The position numbers and the translations under genes were made by a program. Below, piece by piece: positions 34,828 through 44,606 of a DNA stretch of 55,927 nucleotides. Every line of letters begins with the position of its first letter. Position 1 is the first letter of the stretch. Under the pieces are notes generated by a model. It did no database searches and had not been told where the DNA came from. It saw nothing but the letters and a program-made list of their open reading frames with translations. The DNA is from an uncultured bacterium (lineage in GTDB: Bacteria; Dictyoglomota; Dictyoglomia; Dictyoglomales; Dictyoglomaceae). Location of the stretch: positions 1 to 55,927 of the forward strand of contig CALHLF010000041.1 of assembly GCA_938034905.1 (NCBI GenBank), in the 5' to 3' direction.

Positions 34828-36781
34828 AGTTGCTCTTTCTGGAAATCCTAATGTAGGAAAAAGTACTGTATTTAATCTTCTTACTGGATTAAGACAACAT
34901 ACTGGTAATTGGCCGGGTAAAACTGTAGAAAGAAAAGAGGGAATTTATATAAAAGATGATTATATCTTAGAAATCACAGATCTTCCTGGTACTTATAGTC
35001 TTACCTCTCGCTCCCTTGAAGAGATTATTGCAAGAGATTTTATAATAAAAGAAAAACCAGATATTGTCGTAGTTATAGCAGATGCCTCATCCTTAGAAAG
35101 AAATTTGTATCTTCTTGTTCAAATTTTAGAATTACATTCCCAGGTTATTTTAGCCTTAAATATGCTCGATCTTCTTTCTGAGAAAAAATATAAAATAAAT
35201 TTTAAAAAATTAGAGGAGAAATTAGGAATTCCAGTAGTTCCCATGATAGCGAGTAAGGGAATGGGAATTGAGGAATTAGTAAATAAAATTATAGAAGTTT
35301 TTAAAGAAGGACAAAAATCTTTACCAAGGAAAATAGATTATGGTGATTTGGAGGAAATTATTGAAAAAATAGAAAAAAATTTACCAGAGAATTTAAATGG
35401 CTATAATTCTCGATTCGTAGCAATAAAATTATTAGAAGGAGATGAAATTGTAAAGAATTTTTGCAAAGAAAAGATAAATTATTACGAGATTAAAGAATTA
35501 ATAGGAAAAAGAGAAGATACCGCTATACTTTTGGCAAATTCAAGATATAATTGGATCAAAAATATTTTAATAGATACCTTAGAGAAACCAAGAACTCCAG
35601 TTATTACATTTAGTGATAGATTAGACTATTGGTTTACCCATCCCATCTTTGGACTTCCTGTAAGTTTTATTATCTTAGGTTTAATCTTTTGGATAACATA
35701 TACTTTGAATAATTTATTGGCTGACCCTTGGGAGAATTTTTTAGGTTTTTTACAATCTTTCCTTAAAGGACTTTTATTTTTCTTGCCAAATTTTTTGAAA
35801 GAATTTATTTTTAGTGGAATTTGGGAAGGGGTATCTATTTTATTAACCTTTATTCCTCTTATTATCATATTTTTCTTCTTTTTAGCATTATTAGAGGATA
35901 CAGGATATTTAGCTAGGGTTGCCTTTGTTACAGATAGAATGATGCACATCCTTGGACTTCATGGAAAAGCCTTTTTACCTCTGATGATGAGTTATGGATG
36001 TAATGTTCCAGGAATTATGACAGTAAGAACTTTAGAGGAAGAAAAGGACAGAAAATTATTAACTCTTATAGATCCTTTCATTCCATGTGTCCCAAGAATT
36101 CTTGTATCAGCTTTCTTTGCCAGTGTTTTTTTTCCTAAATATGCAAGTCTTGTTCTTCTTTCTCTATATATTATTAGTTTTTTAGCAGTATTTATTAGTG
36201 GAAAAATTATAAGAAGATTCCTTTTGAAAACATCTTTTTCCCCTTTAATTATGGAACTTCCTTTATATAAATTTCCTAATCTCAAGGTTTTAGGATTATA
36301 TGTTTGGGAAAAATTAAAAGCATTTCTGCAAAGAGCAGGTACAGTTATAGTCTTTTTATCTGCTATATTATGGATTTTGGGAAATTTTCCATCAAATAAT
36401 ATAGAGAAATCATTCTTAGCATCTATAGGGAAATTTTTCCTTCCATTATTAAAGCCTCTTGGTTTCAATTGGCAATTACTTTTAGGACTTATTACTGGGT
36501 TTGTAGCAAAAGAAGCAAGTCTCTCTACCTTATCTACTGTTTATCAAGCCAGTGGGGAAAATCTAAAAAATATTCTACTTTCTGAAATTACTTTGCCCAC
36601 TGCGTATAGTTTTATGGTCTTTCAAATCCTTTATATTCCTTGTGTTGCTACCGTTGCAACTATCTATAAAGAAACAAATTCTAAAAAATGGGTCTTATTT
36701 AGTGTTATCTACTCTTTAGTTTTTGCATATTTTGTTTCTTTTATAATATACAGCCTATTGAGAATTATCTTCCATGATTAA
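34808..36781 (+). CDS. feoB: Ferrous iron transporter FeoB
   Basis: 657 residues. N-terminal G-protein domain with G1 GNPNVGKS (about 10-17), G3 DLPGTYSL and G4 LNMLD, then a GDI-like helical domain, then the polytopic membrane part with two Gate motifs, including PLMMSYGCNVPGIM with its conserved Cys and IDPFIPCVPRI. It imports Fe(II) across the inner membrane. It overlaps feoA upstream and feoC downstream (8 bases). Confidence 0.96.
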   Translation: MEKKKIKVALSGNPNVGKSTVFNLLTGLRQHTGNWPGKTVERKEGIYIKDDYILEITDLPGTYSLTSRSLEEIIARDFIIKEKPDIVVVIADASSLERNLYLLVQILELHSQVILALNMLDLLSEKKYKINFKKLEEKLGIPVVPMIASKGMGIEELVNKIIEVFKEGQKSLPRKIDYGDLEEIIEKIEKNLPENLNGYNSRFVAIKLLEGDEIVKNFCKEKINYYEIKELIGKREDTAILLANSRYNWIKNILIDTLEKPRTPVITFSDRLDYWFTHPIFGLPVSFIILGLIFWITYTLNNLLADPWENFLGFLQSFLKGLLFFLPNFLKEFIFSGIWEGVSILLTFIPLIIIFFFFLALLEDTGYLARVAFVTDRMMHILGLHGKAFLPLMMSYGCNVPGIMTVRTLEEEKDRKLLTLIDPFIPCVPRILVSAFFASVFFPKYASLVLLSLYIISFLAVFISGKIIRRFLLKTSFSPLIMELPLYKFPNLKVLGLYVWEKLKAFLQRAGTVIVFLSAILWILGNFPSNNIEKSFLASIGKFFLPLLKPLGFNWQLLLGLITGFVAKEASLSTLSTVYQASGENLKNILLSEITLPTAYSFMVFQILYIPCVATVATIYKETNSKKWVLFSVIYSLVFAYFVSFIIYSLLRIIFHD

Positions 36782-37016
36782 AGAAATAATTGAATATCTT
36801 GAAAAAATTAAAATTGTAAATGAAAAAGAAATAAGAAGAAAGTTTAATCTTTCCCTTGAGGAATGGGAACTTATTCTAATTCAATTAAAAGATTTAGGAT
36901 ACATTAAGGAAAAAGCATCTACCCCTTCCTGTAAATCCTGTCCTTTTCTTAAATCCTGCTCTCAAGTATGTCTGATATCTGACTCCTTATCTCTTGAACC
37001 ACAGAAGAAGGATTAG
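36774..37016 (+). CDS. feoC: FeoC-like [Fe-S]-binding winged-helix protein
   Basis: 80 residues. An N-terminal winged-helix region (IKIVNEKEIRRKFNLSLEEW) and a cluster of four Cys in CKSCPFLKSCSQVC (about 53-66), as in FeoC proteins that bind an oxygen-labile cluster. It is translationally coupled to feoB. Its 3' 68 bases are antisense to the end of pyrF, and two of the four Cys codons lie in that overlap. It may sense iron or oxygen for FeoB. Confidence 0.82.
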   Translation: MIKEIIEYLEKIKIVNEKEIRRKFNLSLEEWELILIQLKDLGYIKEKASTPSCKSCPFLKSCSQVCLISDSLSLEPQKKD

Positions 37017-37677
37017 GATGAGCAGTAATAGGTCTTCCAATCACCAAGTAATCAGAGCCCTTTTCTAATGCTTCTTTTGGTGTCATTATTCTTTTTTGAT
37101 CATCCTTTACATCCTTTGTTAATCTAATTCCTGGTGTTACGATTAATAGCCTTTTTTTAAGACCCCTTCTCAATAACTCTATCTCTTGAGGAGAAGCAAT
37201 AACACCATCTAAACCTGTCTCTTGAGCTAGTTGAGCAAGGAAAAAAACTTGTTCAGGTAAAGAGCGGGACACACCCCAACTTCTTCTAAATCCTTCCTCT
37301 GAAAAACTTGTTAAAACAGTAACCCCTAATAAATATGGAGTTTCTTTTTTGTTTTTAATTCTATAATTTTCTGTAACTTCTACTGCTTTTCTCAACATAT
37401 CTTCTCCTCCTAAAATATGTAAAGTAATCATTATAGGTTCTAATTCTAAAAGTTTTTCTATAGTTCTTCCTACAGTATTGGGTATATCAAAGAGTTTCAA
37501 GTCTATGAAAACTTCTCCTCCCATATTTTTTATTTTTGATACAATCTGAGGTCCTGCAGAAACAAATAATTCTAATCCTACTTTAAAATTTTTTACAAAT
37601 GGTAAAAGGTTTTCCACCATCTTTAAAGCCTGAATTTCTGTAGGAAAATCTAAGGCAACAATTAATGGGTCTTTCAT
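36949..37677 (-). CDS. pyrF: Orotidine 5'-phosphate decarboxylase
   Basis: 242 residues. The active-site FIDLKLFDIPNTV (about 57-69, the DxKxxD motif) and VALDFPTE at the N-terminus, then TPGIR and the phosphate loop YLVIGRPITAHPNP are all visible. It makes UMP, the last step of the pathway. It is the last gene of the pyr operon and overlaps pyrD by 4 bases and, on the other strand, feoC by 68. Confidence 0.97.
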   Translation of the reverse strand: MKDPLIVALDFPTEIQALKMVENLLPFVKNFKVGLELFVSAGPQIVSKIKNMGGEVFIDLKLFDIPNTVGRTIEKLLELEPIMITLHILGGEDMLRKAVEVTENYRIKNKKETPYLLGVTVLTSFSEEGFRRSWGVSRSLPEQVFFLAQLAQETGLDGVIASPQEIELLRRGLKKRLLIVTPGIRLTKDVKDDQKRIMTPKEALEKGSDYLVIGRPITAHPNPSSVVQEIRSQISDILESRI

Positions 37678-38594
37678 AAAGAAACCTCCTTTCTTTTATG
37701 AGCTAAACCTACTAAATCTTCGATCCTTTCTTCTTTAAAATAATTCTCAAGTTCCAATATAATTTCTTTCCCAATATTAGGATTTATGAAATTAGCAGTT
37801 CCAATTTCTACTAAAGATGCACCTGCTAATATATATTCCATTACATCACCAAATTCCATTATTCCCCCACAACCAATTATTGGAATAGAACTTTTTTCGT
37901 AAACTTCCCAAATATATCTTAAAACTAAAGGCTTAATAGCTGGACCTGAAAGACCTGCAAATATTCTTTTAAATACAGGTTTTCTTTCTTTCCAATCAAT
38001 AGCCAAACCCAAAAAGGTATTAAATATAACTACCGCCTCTGCCCCTGCATCTTTTACAAGATTCACCACAGGAATAATTTTTCCCACTTCTGGTGACAAT
38101 TTTACCCAAACTGGTTTTTGGGATATTTTTACAATACTCTTAGTCAATTCATAAAGAATATCAGGATCTAATCCAAATTGTATTCCTCCTCTATCTACAT
38201 TGGGACATGAGAGATTTATCTCTATCCCTGATATATTTAAGTTTTTTAAGTTTTTTGCTAATTCCTGATATTCCTTTATGCTTTCACCTGCTATAGAGAC
38301 AAAAATATTTGTGTTAATTTTTTCCAAAAAGGGCATTTCATAATAAATAAATTCTTCAAGGCCTGGATTTTCTAATCCTATAGAATTTAAAAGACCACAA
38401 TAAGTTTCCCAGATTCTTGGTGGAGGATTTCCCTTTTTGGGTTTTAAAGTTATACTTTTTGTAACAAATCCACCTAATATTTCCAAGGGATAAAATTGAG
38501 ATATTTCTTTCCCAAAACCCGAAGTCCCCGATGCTAATAAAATAGGATTTTTAAATACTAAGCTTCCCACTTGAATTTTTAAATTAGAGTTCAT
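37674..38594 (-). CDS. pyrD: Dihydroorotate dehydrogenase, class 1B catalytic subunit
   Basis: 306 residues. FMN barrel with ILLASGTSGFGKE at the N-terminus, catalytic Cys in EINLSCPNVDRGG (about 130, marks class 1), VWVKLSPEVGKI, and IGCGGIMEFGDVMEY for FMN phosphate. The presence of pyrK next to it marks it as the NAD-linked 1B form. It overlaps pyrK by 4 bases. Confidence 0.96.
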   Translation of the reverse strand: MNSNLKIQVGSLVFKNPILLASGTSGFGKEISQFYPLEILGGFVTKSITLKPKKGNPPPRIWETYCGLLNSIGLENPGLEEFIYYEMPFLEKINTNIFVSIAGESIKEYQELAKNLKNLNISGIEINLSCPNVDRGGIQFGLDPDILYELTKSIVKISQKPVWVKLSPEVGKIIPVVNLVKDAGAEAVVIFNTFLGLAIDWKERKPVFKRIFAGLSGPAIKPLVLRYIWEVYEKSSIPIIGCGGIMEFGDVMEYILAGASLVEIGTANFINPNIGKEIILELENYFKEERIEDLVGLAHKRKEVSL

Positions 38595-39337
38595 TCAAAA
38601 TTTACCTCCACCCCTGAAACTACAGGTCCATCTTTACATATATGTAAGTTTCTTTCCTTTCCAGGAAAAATACATCCTAAACAGATTCCAATTCCACATC
38701 CCATTCTCTCCTCTAAGGAAATATAAAGCTTACTTTTATCTTCTACTCTTTTCCATAATTCTTTTAGCATAGAAATAGGGCCACATGCATAAATCCTATT
38801 AAATTCTTCTAAGTTTTCTATAAAATCTAAAATCTTACCCCTCTCTCCAATACTTCCATCTTCCGTTGTTATTAAAAAGTAATCACTTCTTTCTTCAAAA
38901 TTTTTCCAAAGCTTCTTAGAAACTTTAGTATAAAAACCTATGAAGGAATAAATTTTAACACCCTCAGGTAATAAATCTAAAAGAAAGGATAAAGGAGCAA
39001 TTCCCATTCCTCCCCCAATAATAGTTATCTTCTCATTTTTTTCAGGAAGAGGGAAGTTGGTCCCTAAGGGAGCTAAAATTCTCAATCTATCCCTTTCTCT
39101 TTTCTTGCTTAATAAATATGTTCCTTTCCCCTTAACTTGATATAAGAACTCTATAGTATCTGAAGATATTTTATAAAAACTGAAGGGTCTTAAAAGAAGA
39201 GGATCATAAGAATTATTAATTCGTATCATTGCGAATTGCCCAGGTAATCCCTTAATATAAGGTTCATTTTTTAATTTTAAAACAAATATATCTTTATCAA
39301 TTGAAATATTTTTAACTATCTCAAATTCCCTGAACAT
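38591..39337 (-). CDS. pyrK: Dihydroorotate dehydrogenase electron transfer subunit PyrK
   Basis: 248 residues, ferredoxin-reductase-like. FAD contact RPFSFYKIS, NAD site IIGGGMGIAPLSFLL, and a C-terminal [2Fe-2S] site with Cys residues in GCGIGICLGCIFPG and HICKDGPVV. It passes electrons from PyrD to NAD. It overlaps pyrC by 17 bases. Confidence 0.95.
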   Translation of the reverse strand: MFREFEIVKNISIDKDIFVLKLKNEPYIKGLPGQFAMIRINNSYDPLLLRPFSFYKISSDTIEFLYQVKGKGTYLLSKKRERDRLRILAPLGTNFPLPEKNEKITIIGGGMGIAPLSFLLDLLPEGVKIYSFIGFYTKVSKKLWKNFEERSDYFLITTEDGSIGERGKILDFIENLEEFNRIYACGPISMLKELWKRVEDKSKLYISLEERMGCGIGICLGCIFPGKERNLHICKDGPVVSGVEVNFE

Positions 39338-40634
39338 TTATTATTTTTCCCTCTTTAAAAACTATCTTACCCTTTACTATGGTTAAAACAGGCCATCCCC
39401 TAAGACGCCATCCCTTAAAAGGGGTATTTTTACCTTTTGAAAAGAATTCCAACGGATTTACAACTTTTTCTTTTTTCAAATCAATAACAGTTAGATTTGC
39501 TATATTCCCCTTCTCTAAGGGAATGTAAGGAATATTAAGAATTTTTGATGGATTATAACTTATCTTTTTTAAAAGTTTAGAAAGGTTTAGTTTTCTAGAT
39601 AAATGGCCGTAAGTTATTATTAAAGGAATTATGGTTTCTAAGCCTGATATTCCAAATTCTGCAAGATTATATTCCTTCAACTTGTCATCCTGATGGTGGG
39701 GAGCATGATCCGAAACAATAGCATCAATAATGTCTTCTTCTAAAGCTTTCCATAAAGCTTCTTGATCTTCTTTCGTTCTTAGAGGGGGGTTTACCTTCGT
39801 ATCTGGATCATAGTTTGTTTCTTTAACATAATCTTCAGTTAGAATTAGATGATGAGGGGTTACCTCACAGGTCACTTTAATTCCATATTTCTTTGCCCAC
39901 TTTATCATCTCAATACTCTGCCAACAAGATACATGAGCAATATGTAATTTACCACCAGTCAATTGGGCTAAAAAAATGTCTCTTGCTACAATACTTGCCT
40001 CTGCAGTCCAAGGCATTCCCTTTAATCCTAAAATGGTAGCTGTTTTCCCCCAATTTATTGATCCCTCCTGGGTTAAATTGGTATCTTCACAATGCTCTAT
40101 TATTGGAGTATTAAACATTTTTGAATATTCTAAAGCACATCTTAAAATCTCACTATTCATAACACAATCTCCATCATCAGAGAAACCTACAACACCTGCT
40201 GAATACATGTCTCCCATCTCTGACAATTCTTTTCCTTCTCTTTCCTTTGTAATTGTTCCAATGGGATATATATTAACAAGACCTATTTCCTGTGATCTTT
40301 TATAAATATATTCAATAGAAGATCTCTGATCCAAAGGAGGAGAGGTATTTGGCATGCATGCTATAGAGGTAAATCCACCTGCTACAGCAGACATACTTCC
40401 TGATAACAAATTTTCTTTCCATTCAAAACCTGGCTCCCTTAAATGGGTATGGATATCCGTTAAACTGGGAACTATTATTTTCCCTTCCCCATCAATTATT
40501 TCCTGAAGATCATCAATTTTCAGATTTTCTCCTATATCCTTTATTATTCCATTTTCTATAAAGATATCCTTTTTTTCTTCAAAATCTTTTTCAGGATGAA
40601 TTAAGAGAGCATTACGAATAAGAAGTTTCATCAA
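39321..40634 (-). CDS. pyrC: Dihydroorotase
   Basis: 437 residues, class I type. Metal-binding [16 protein letters not shown] (about 58-73), the later His ligands in IIEHCED and LHIAHVSC, and the catalytic Asp in VSDHAPHH. It cyclises carbamoyl-aspartate. It overlaps pyrB by 23 bases. Confidence 0.96.
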   Translation of the reverse strand: MMKLLIRNALLIHPEKDFEEKKDIFIENGIIKDIGENLKIDDLQEIIDGEGKIIVPSLTDIHTHLREPGFEWKENLLSGSMSAVAGGFTSIACMPNTSPPLDQRSSIEYIYKRSQEIGLVNIYPIGTITKEREGKELSEMGDMYSAGVVGFSDDGDCVMNSEILRCALEYSKMFNTPIIEHCEDTNLTQEGSINWGKTATILGLKGMPWTAEASIVARDIFLAQLTGGKLHIAHVSCWQSIEMIKWAKKYGIKVTCEVTPHHLILTEDYVKETNYDPDTKVNPPLRTKEDQEALWKALEEDIIDAIVSDHAPHHQDDKLKEYNLAEFGISGLETIIPLIITYGHLSRKLNLSKLLKKISYNPSKILNIPYIPLEKGNIANLTVIDLKKEKVVNPLEFFSKGKNTPFKGWRLRGWPVLTIVKGKIVFKEGKIINVQGI

Positions 40635-41565
40635 TTCTCCCTCCTCCTAATAATAGATAAAGAAGTGCCATTCTTACAACAACTCCATTTCTCACTTGCT
40701 CATTTATGACTGAGTAGATGCTATCTGCAACCTCTGAAGATATTTCTACCCCTCTATTCATAGGACCAGGATGCATAACTAAAACATCTGGCTTTGCTTT
40801 TTTTAGTCTTTCAGGGGTAATTCCAAATAAAAAATGATATTCTCTTAAAGATGGGAAAAGTCCCTTCTTTTGTCTTTCTAATTGGAGTCTTAAAATATAG
40901 ATGATATCTGCATCTTCTAAAACTTTATCAATATCATAATTTATCTCAACTCCTAAGTCTTCTATTCCTGGTGGAATTAATGTACTTGGTCCACATATCT
41001 TTACCTCACTTCCCAAAATTTTCCAGGCATAAATATTAGAGCGGGCAACTCTACTATGCATAACATCTCCTATTATGGCAATTTTTAAATTGTCTAATCT
41101 TTTCTTTTTTTCAAATACTGTAAATACATCTAAAAGGGCTTGAGTAGGATGTTCATGCATACCATCTCCTGCATTAATTACAGAACAAGTCAGGTTTTTT
41201 GCAAGAAAATAAGGAACTCCTGAAGAATTGTGCCTTACAATAAGGGCATCTATTCCCATTGCCTCCAAGGTTTTTACTGTATCCAATAAACTTTCTCCCT
41301 TTTGAACACTACTTACAGAGACAGAGATACTGATAGTATCTGCACTTAAATATTTTGCTGCCAATTCAAAAGAAGACCTAGTCCTAGTACTGGGCTCGTA
41401 GAATAGAGTACAGATGGTTCTTCCTCTAAGAGTAGGTACCTTTTTTATAGTTCTATTTAGAATCTCCTTCATAGAAATTGCAGTTTCTATGATCAATTCT
41501 ATCTCCTCTTTTGTTAAACCCTCTATACATAAAAAATCTTTATATTTCCATACCATATTTATCAC
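40612..41565 (-). CDS. pyrB: Aspartate carbamoyltransferase catalytic subunit
   Basis: 317 residues. Carbamoyl-phosphate site [16 protein letters not shown] (about 54-69), [14 protein letters not shown] and the aspartate-site segment [10 protein letters not shown]. There is no pyrI regulatory gene in the operon. It follows pyrR by one base. Confidence 0.97.
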   Translation of the reverse strand: MINMVWKYKDFLCIEGLTKEEIELIIETAISMKEILNRTIKKVPTLRGRTICTLFYEPSTRTRSSFELAAKYLSADTISISVSVSSVQKGESLLDTVKTLEAMGIDALIVRHNSSGVPYFLAKNLTCSVINAGDGMHEHPTQALLDVFTVFEKKKRLDNLKIAIIGDVMHSRVARSNIYAWKILGSEVKICGPSTLIPPGIEDLGVEINYDIDKVLEDADIIYILRLQLERQKKGLFPSLREYHFLFGITPERLKKAKPDVLVMHPGPMNRGVEISSEVADSIYSVINEQVRNGVVVRMALLYLLLGGGRIDETSYS

Positions 41566-41566
41566 C

Positions 41567-42118
<552 letters not shown>

Positions 42119-42140
42119 TTAAATTTTCCTCCTTTCAATA

Positions 42141-42180
42141 AAAAAGCAGGCTTTACCCTTTTTAGGGTAGCCTGCTTTTT
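42141..42180 (-). terminator. Rho-independent attenuator terminator before pyrR
   Basis: In the minus-strand RNA AAAAAGCAGGCTACCCT and AGGGTAAAGCCTGC pair, followed by TTTTTT. The stem is GC-rich with a U-tail, an ideal intrinsic terminator within the pyrR leader, about 20 bases before the ribosome binding site. Confidence 0.9.
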
Positions 42181-42220
42181 CCCAATTTTATAGAATTTCT
42201 TTATCAACTTTCCTCCCTTT

Positions 42221-42239
42221 TTAGCCTCACAGGGCTAAA
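42221..42239 (-). promoter_or_regulatory. PyrR-binding RNA loop (anti-antiterminator)
   Basis: Minus strand TTTAGCCCTGTGAGGCTAA: stem TTAGCC/GGCTAA with the CTGTGAGG loop closely matching the known PyrR recognition loop (CCxGxGAGGC). It is about 10 bases from the predicted transcription start and upstream of the terminator. Confidence 0.78.
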
Positions 42240-42253
42240 TTAAAGGCCTACAT

Positions 42254-42282
42254 ATTATAGAAGAGATATAAGGTTATGTCAA
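42254..42282 (-). promoter_or_regulatory. Consensus promoter of the pyr operon
   Basis: Minus strand TTGACA (42277-42282), 17-base spacer, TATAAT (42254-42259), both perfect. The leader to the pyrR GTG is about 130 bases and holds the attenuator. Confidence 0.9.
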
Positions 42283-42307
42283 TAAAAAGATATCTGCACC
42301 AAAATGA

Positions 42308-42334
42308 CAAAAAATTCCAAAAAATATCAAAAAT
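42308..42334. repeat. Three A-tracts phased at 10 bp upstream of the sugar-transporter operon
   Basis: CAAAAAAT at 42308-42315 and 42318-42325, and CAAAAAT at 42328-42334, begin exactly 10 bases apart. Phased A-tracts give intrinsic DNA curvature; alternatively the repeats may be direct-repeat sites for the AraC-type response regulator encoded downstream. Confidence 0.5.
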
Positions 42335-42400
42335 TTTATATTAATTTGTAAAAATTTGAGATTTATAGTTTAGGTAAAATTTAATTAAGGAGGGTTTACT

Positions 42401-43653
42401 ATGAGAGCTCTTAAAAAATGTCCCTTCTTTTCCTTGTATTCCTCTTACTTTTTTCTCTCTTTATAGGATCTGCTCAAGAAAAAATTAAGATTAGAGCGGT
42501 AACATATTTCACAGGGGAAGATCCATGGACAAATGTATGGCAAAATGTAATAAAAGAATTCATGAAAAAATATCCAAATGTAGAAATTATTGATGAAGCT
42601 ACACCTACCGCTGGAGATTTAATTAGAACAAAGATGAAAACAGATTTTGCCTCAGGAAATGAACCAGACGTAGCTTTCTTTTTTATAGGAGCAGATGCAG
42701 AGCCTTTGCTAAAGACAGGAAAAGTATACACCTGGGATGAAGATTTAGAAAAAGATAAAGATTGGAGCAAGAATTTTTATAAAGGAGCTTTAGAGTTTGC
42801 AAGATATAAAGGTTCTATAAAAAATTATGATGGAAAAATTTATGCTCTTCCCACTATTGGGTTTTATGAAGGACTATTTGTAAATAAAGATTTGTTCGAT
42901 AAATATAATTTAGAGCTTCCTGTAACCTGGGATAAATTATTAAAGGCTATTAGTGTTTTAAAAGCTAAGAATATAATTCCTATAGCAGGATCTATTCTTG
43001 ATTCCTACTATTTAATTGAAACTTTAATCCTCTCAGCAGGAGGTCCAGAGGGACATAATACCCCCTTCCATCCATCTTGGGAGACAGGTCTAAATTATAT
43101 AAAAAGATTATATCTTCTAAATGCATTTCCAAAAGACTCATTAACTCTTAAAGATGAACAAGCTAGAGAATTATTTTACAATAAAAAAGCTGGAATGATG
43201 ATAAATGGATCCTGGTGTGTGGGGGGATTAAAGGATAAAGTAAATACGGTAATAATGCCTGTACCTGTAATTCTAGGAGGTAAAGCACATCCAACAGATA
43301 TAATTGGAGGATTTGGTTCTGGATGGTATGTAAGTAAAGAACTTAATGAAAAAAAGAATGGTATACCTGTTAAATTTGTAAAATATATAACTTCTCCTGA
43401 GGTTGAAGCAAAATTTATTGCTATAGGCGGAGTTCCTGCTATCAAATGTAAAGTTGAAAATGTATCACCTGCTGCCCAAAGTGGATATGATATGATGGAA
43501 AAAGCAAGAACTGTTTCCATGCCTATAGATGCTCAAATTAATCCTGAAGCTTTTACCTATATAAGAACAAATCTTGCATATGTTGTAACTGGGAAGAAAA
43601 CAGCAAAAGTCTTATTATCCGAAGCAAGAAAAATTCACGAAGAAGCCAAATGA
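42401..43653 (+). pseudogene. Sugar ABC transporter solute-binding protein; start region carries an apparent 1-base frameshift
   Basis: The well-placed ATG at 42401 (AAGGAGGG 6-8 bases upstream) opens a frame that stops after 21 codons. The gene's main frame (-1) begins at an ATG at 42418 without a ribosome binding site and encodes 411 residues. Adding one A to the A6 run at 42413-42418 joins MRALKK to MSLLFLVFLLLFSLFIGSA, a perfect type I signal peptide without lipobox. The rest is an intact family 1 binding protein (VTYFTGEDPWTNVWQNVI, then GKIYALPTIGFYEGLFVNK). The protein may still be made by slippage or internal initiation. Confidence 0.8.
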
Positions 43654-43670
43654 TAGGATGTTAATTAATG

Positions 43671-43697
43671 AAAGGGGTGCCTATAGGCACCCCTTTT
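43671..43697 (+). terminator. Perfect 26-bp palindromic hairpin after the binding-protein gene
   Basis: AAAGGGGTGCCTA (43671-43683) and TAGGCACCCCTTT (43684-43696) are exact inverted copies, then TAAATTTT. It lies between the binding-protein stop and the permease start, mirroring the oppA-oppB hairpin. Probably partial termination or 3' end protection. Confidence 0.82.
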
Positions 43698-43724
43698 AAA
43701 TTTTATCAAAAGGAGGTTTAAAAA

Positions 43725-44594
43725 TTGTTTTCTCAAACAAAAAAATATGTATTGATTTTTTTAATTCCATCGTTAATTTTAATATCTACATTTGTTTATT
43801 ATCCTTTATTTTCTACAATATTTTACAGTTTTTATAATTGGAGAGATTTTTCAAATTTCAGGAAATTTATAGGCTTAGGAAATTATGAAAGATTAATCAA
43901 AGATGTTGCTGTTCATAAAGCAATTATTAATACATTTATTATGTTAATTACTGTTATACTATTTCAGGTGGGATTTGCTCTTATTCTTGCTCTAATGGTG
44001 CATTATTTACAAAAAGGGTATAAATTCTTTAGAACTGTTTATTTTTTCCCTGTAACTATTTCTGGCACAGCTATTGGGCTTATGTTTTATTTGGCATATG
44101 GTTATGAGTACGGATTTTTAAATTCAATTTTAACCTTCTTTGGAAAAGATAAAATAATTTGGATAACAGAAAATTCAGCATTATTTATGGTATTAATTCC
44201 AATAATATGGCAATATGTTGGATTTTATTTTGTTATATTTTTAGCTGCTCTCTCTAAAATTCCTCAAGATTTTTATGACTCTGCCTTAATTGATGGTGCA
44301 TCAAAAATTTATAGTGCAGTATATATTTCTATTCCTCTGATATGGGATGTCATAGCAGTATCTCTCTCCCTTGCAATTGTAGGAACTTTTAAAGTCTTTG
44401 ATATTGTATATGTAATAACAGGGGGAGGACCAATGAATGCAAGTCAAGTTTTAGGAACTTATCTACACAGTGTAGCTTTTACTGGACAAAACCAAGGTTA
44501 TGGTTCAGCAATTGGTACACTGATTATTTTTTTAGGTCTTTTATTATCTGTAATTACTAATAAGTTTTTGAAGAGAGACAGAATAACCTATTAA
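43725..44594 (+). CDS. Sugar ABC transporter permease, MalF/UgpA type
   Basis: 289 residues. Six transmembrane helices, the first at about 8-28, and the EAA loop DSALIDGASKIYSAVYISIP. The start codon is TTG at 43725, supported by AAAAGGAGG 7-8 bases upstream; no in-frame ATG precedes the first helix. It pairs with the MalG-type permease downstream. The ATPase (MsmK/UgpC-like) must come from elsewhere. Confidence 0.92.
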   Translation: MFSQTKKYVLIFLIPSLILISTFVYYPLFSTIFYSFYNWRDFSNFRKFIGLGNYERLIKDVAVHKAIINTFIMLITVILFQVGFALILALMVHYLQKGYKFFRTVYFFPVTISGTAIGLMFYLAYGYEYGFLNSILTFFGKDKIIWITENSALFMVLIPIIWQYVGFYFVIFLAALSKIPQDFYDSALIDGASKIYSAVYISIPLIWDVIAVSLSLAIVGTFKVFDIVYVITGGGPMNASQVLGTYLHSVAFTGQNQGYGSAIGTLIIFLGLLLSVITNKFLKRDRITY

Positions 44595-44606
44595 GGAGGT
44601 TTAATT

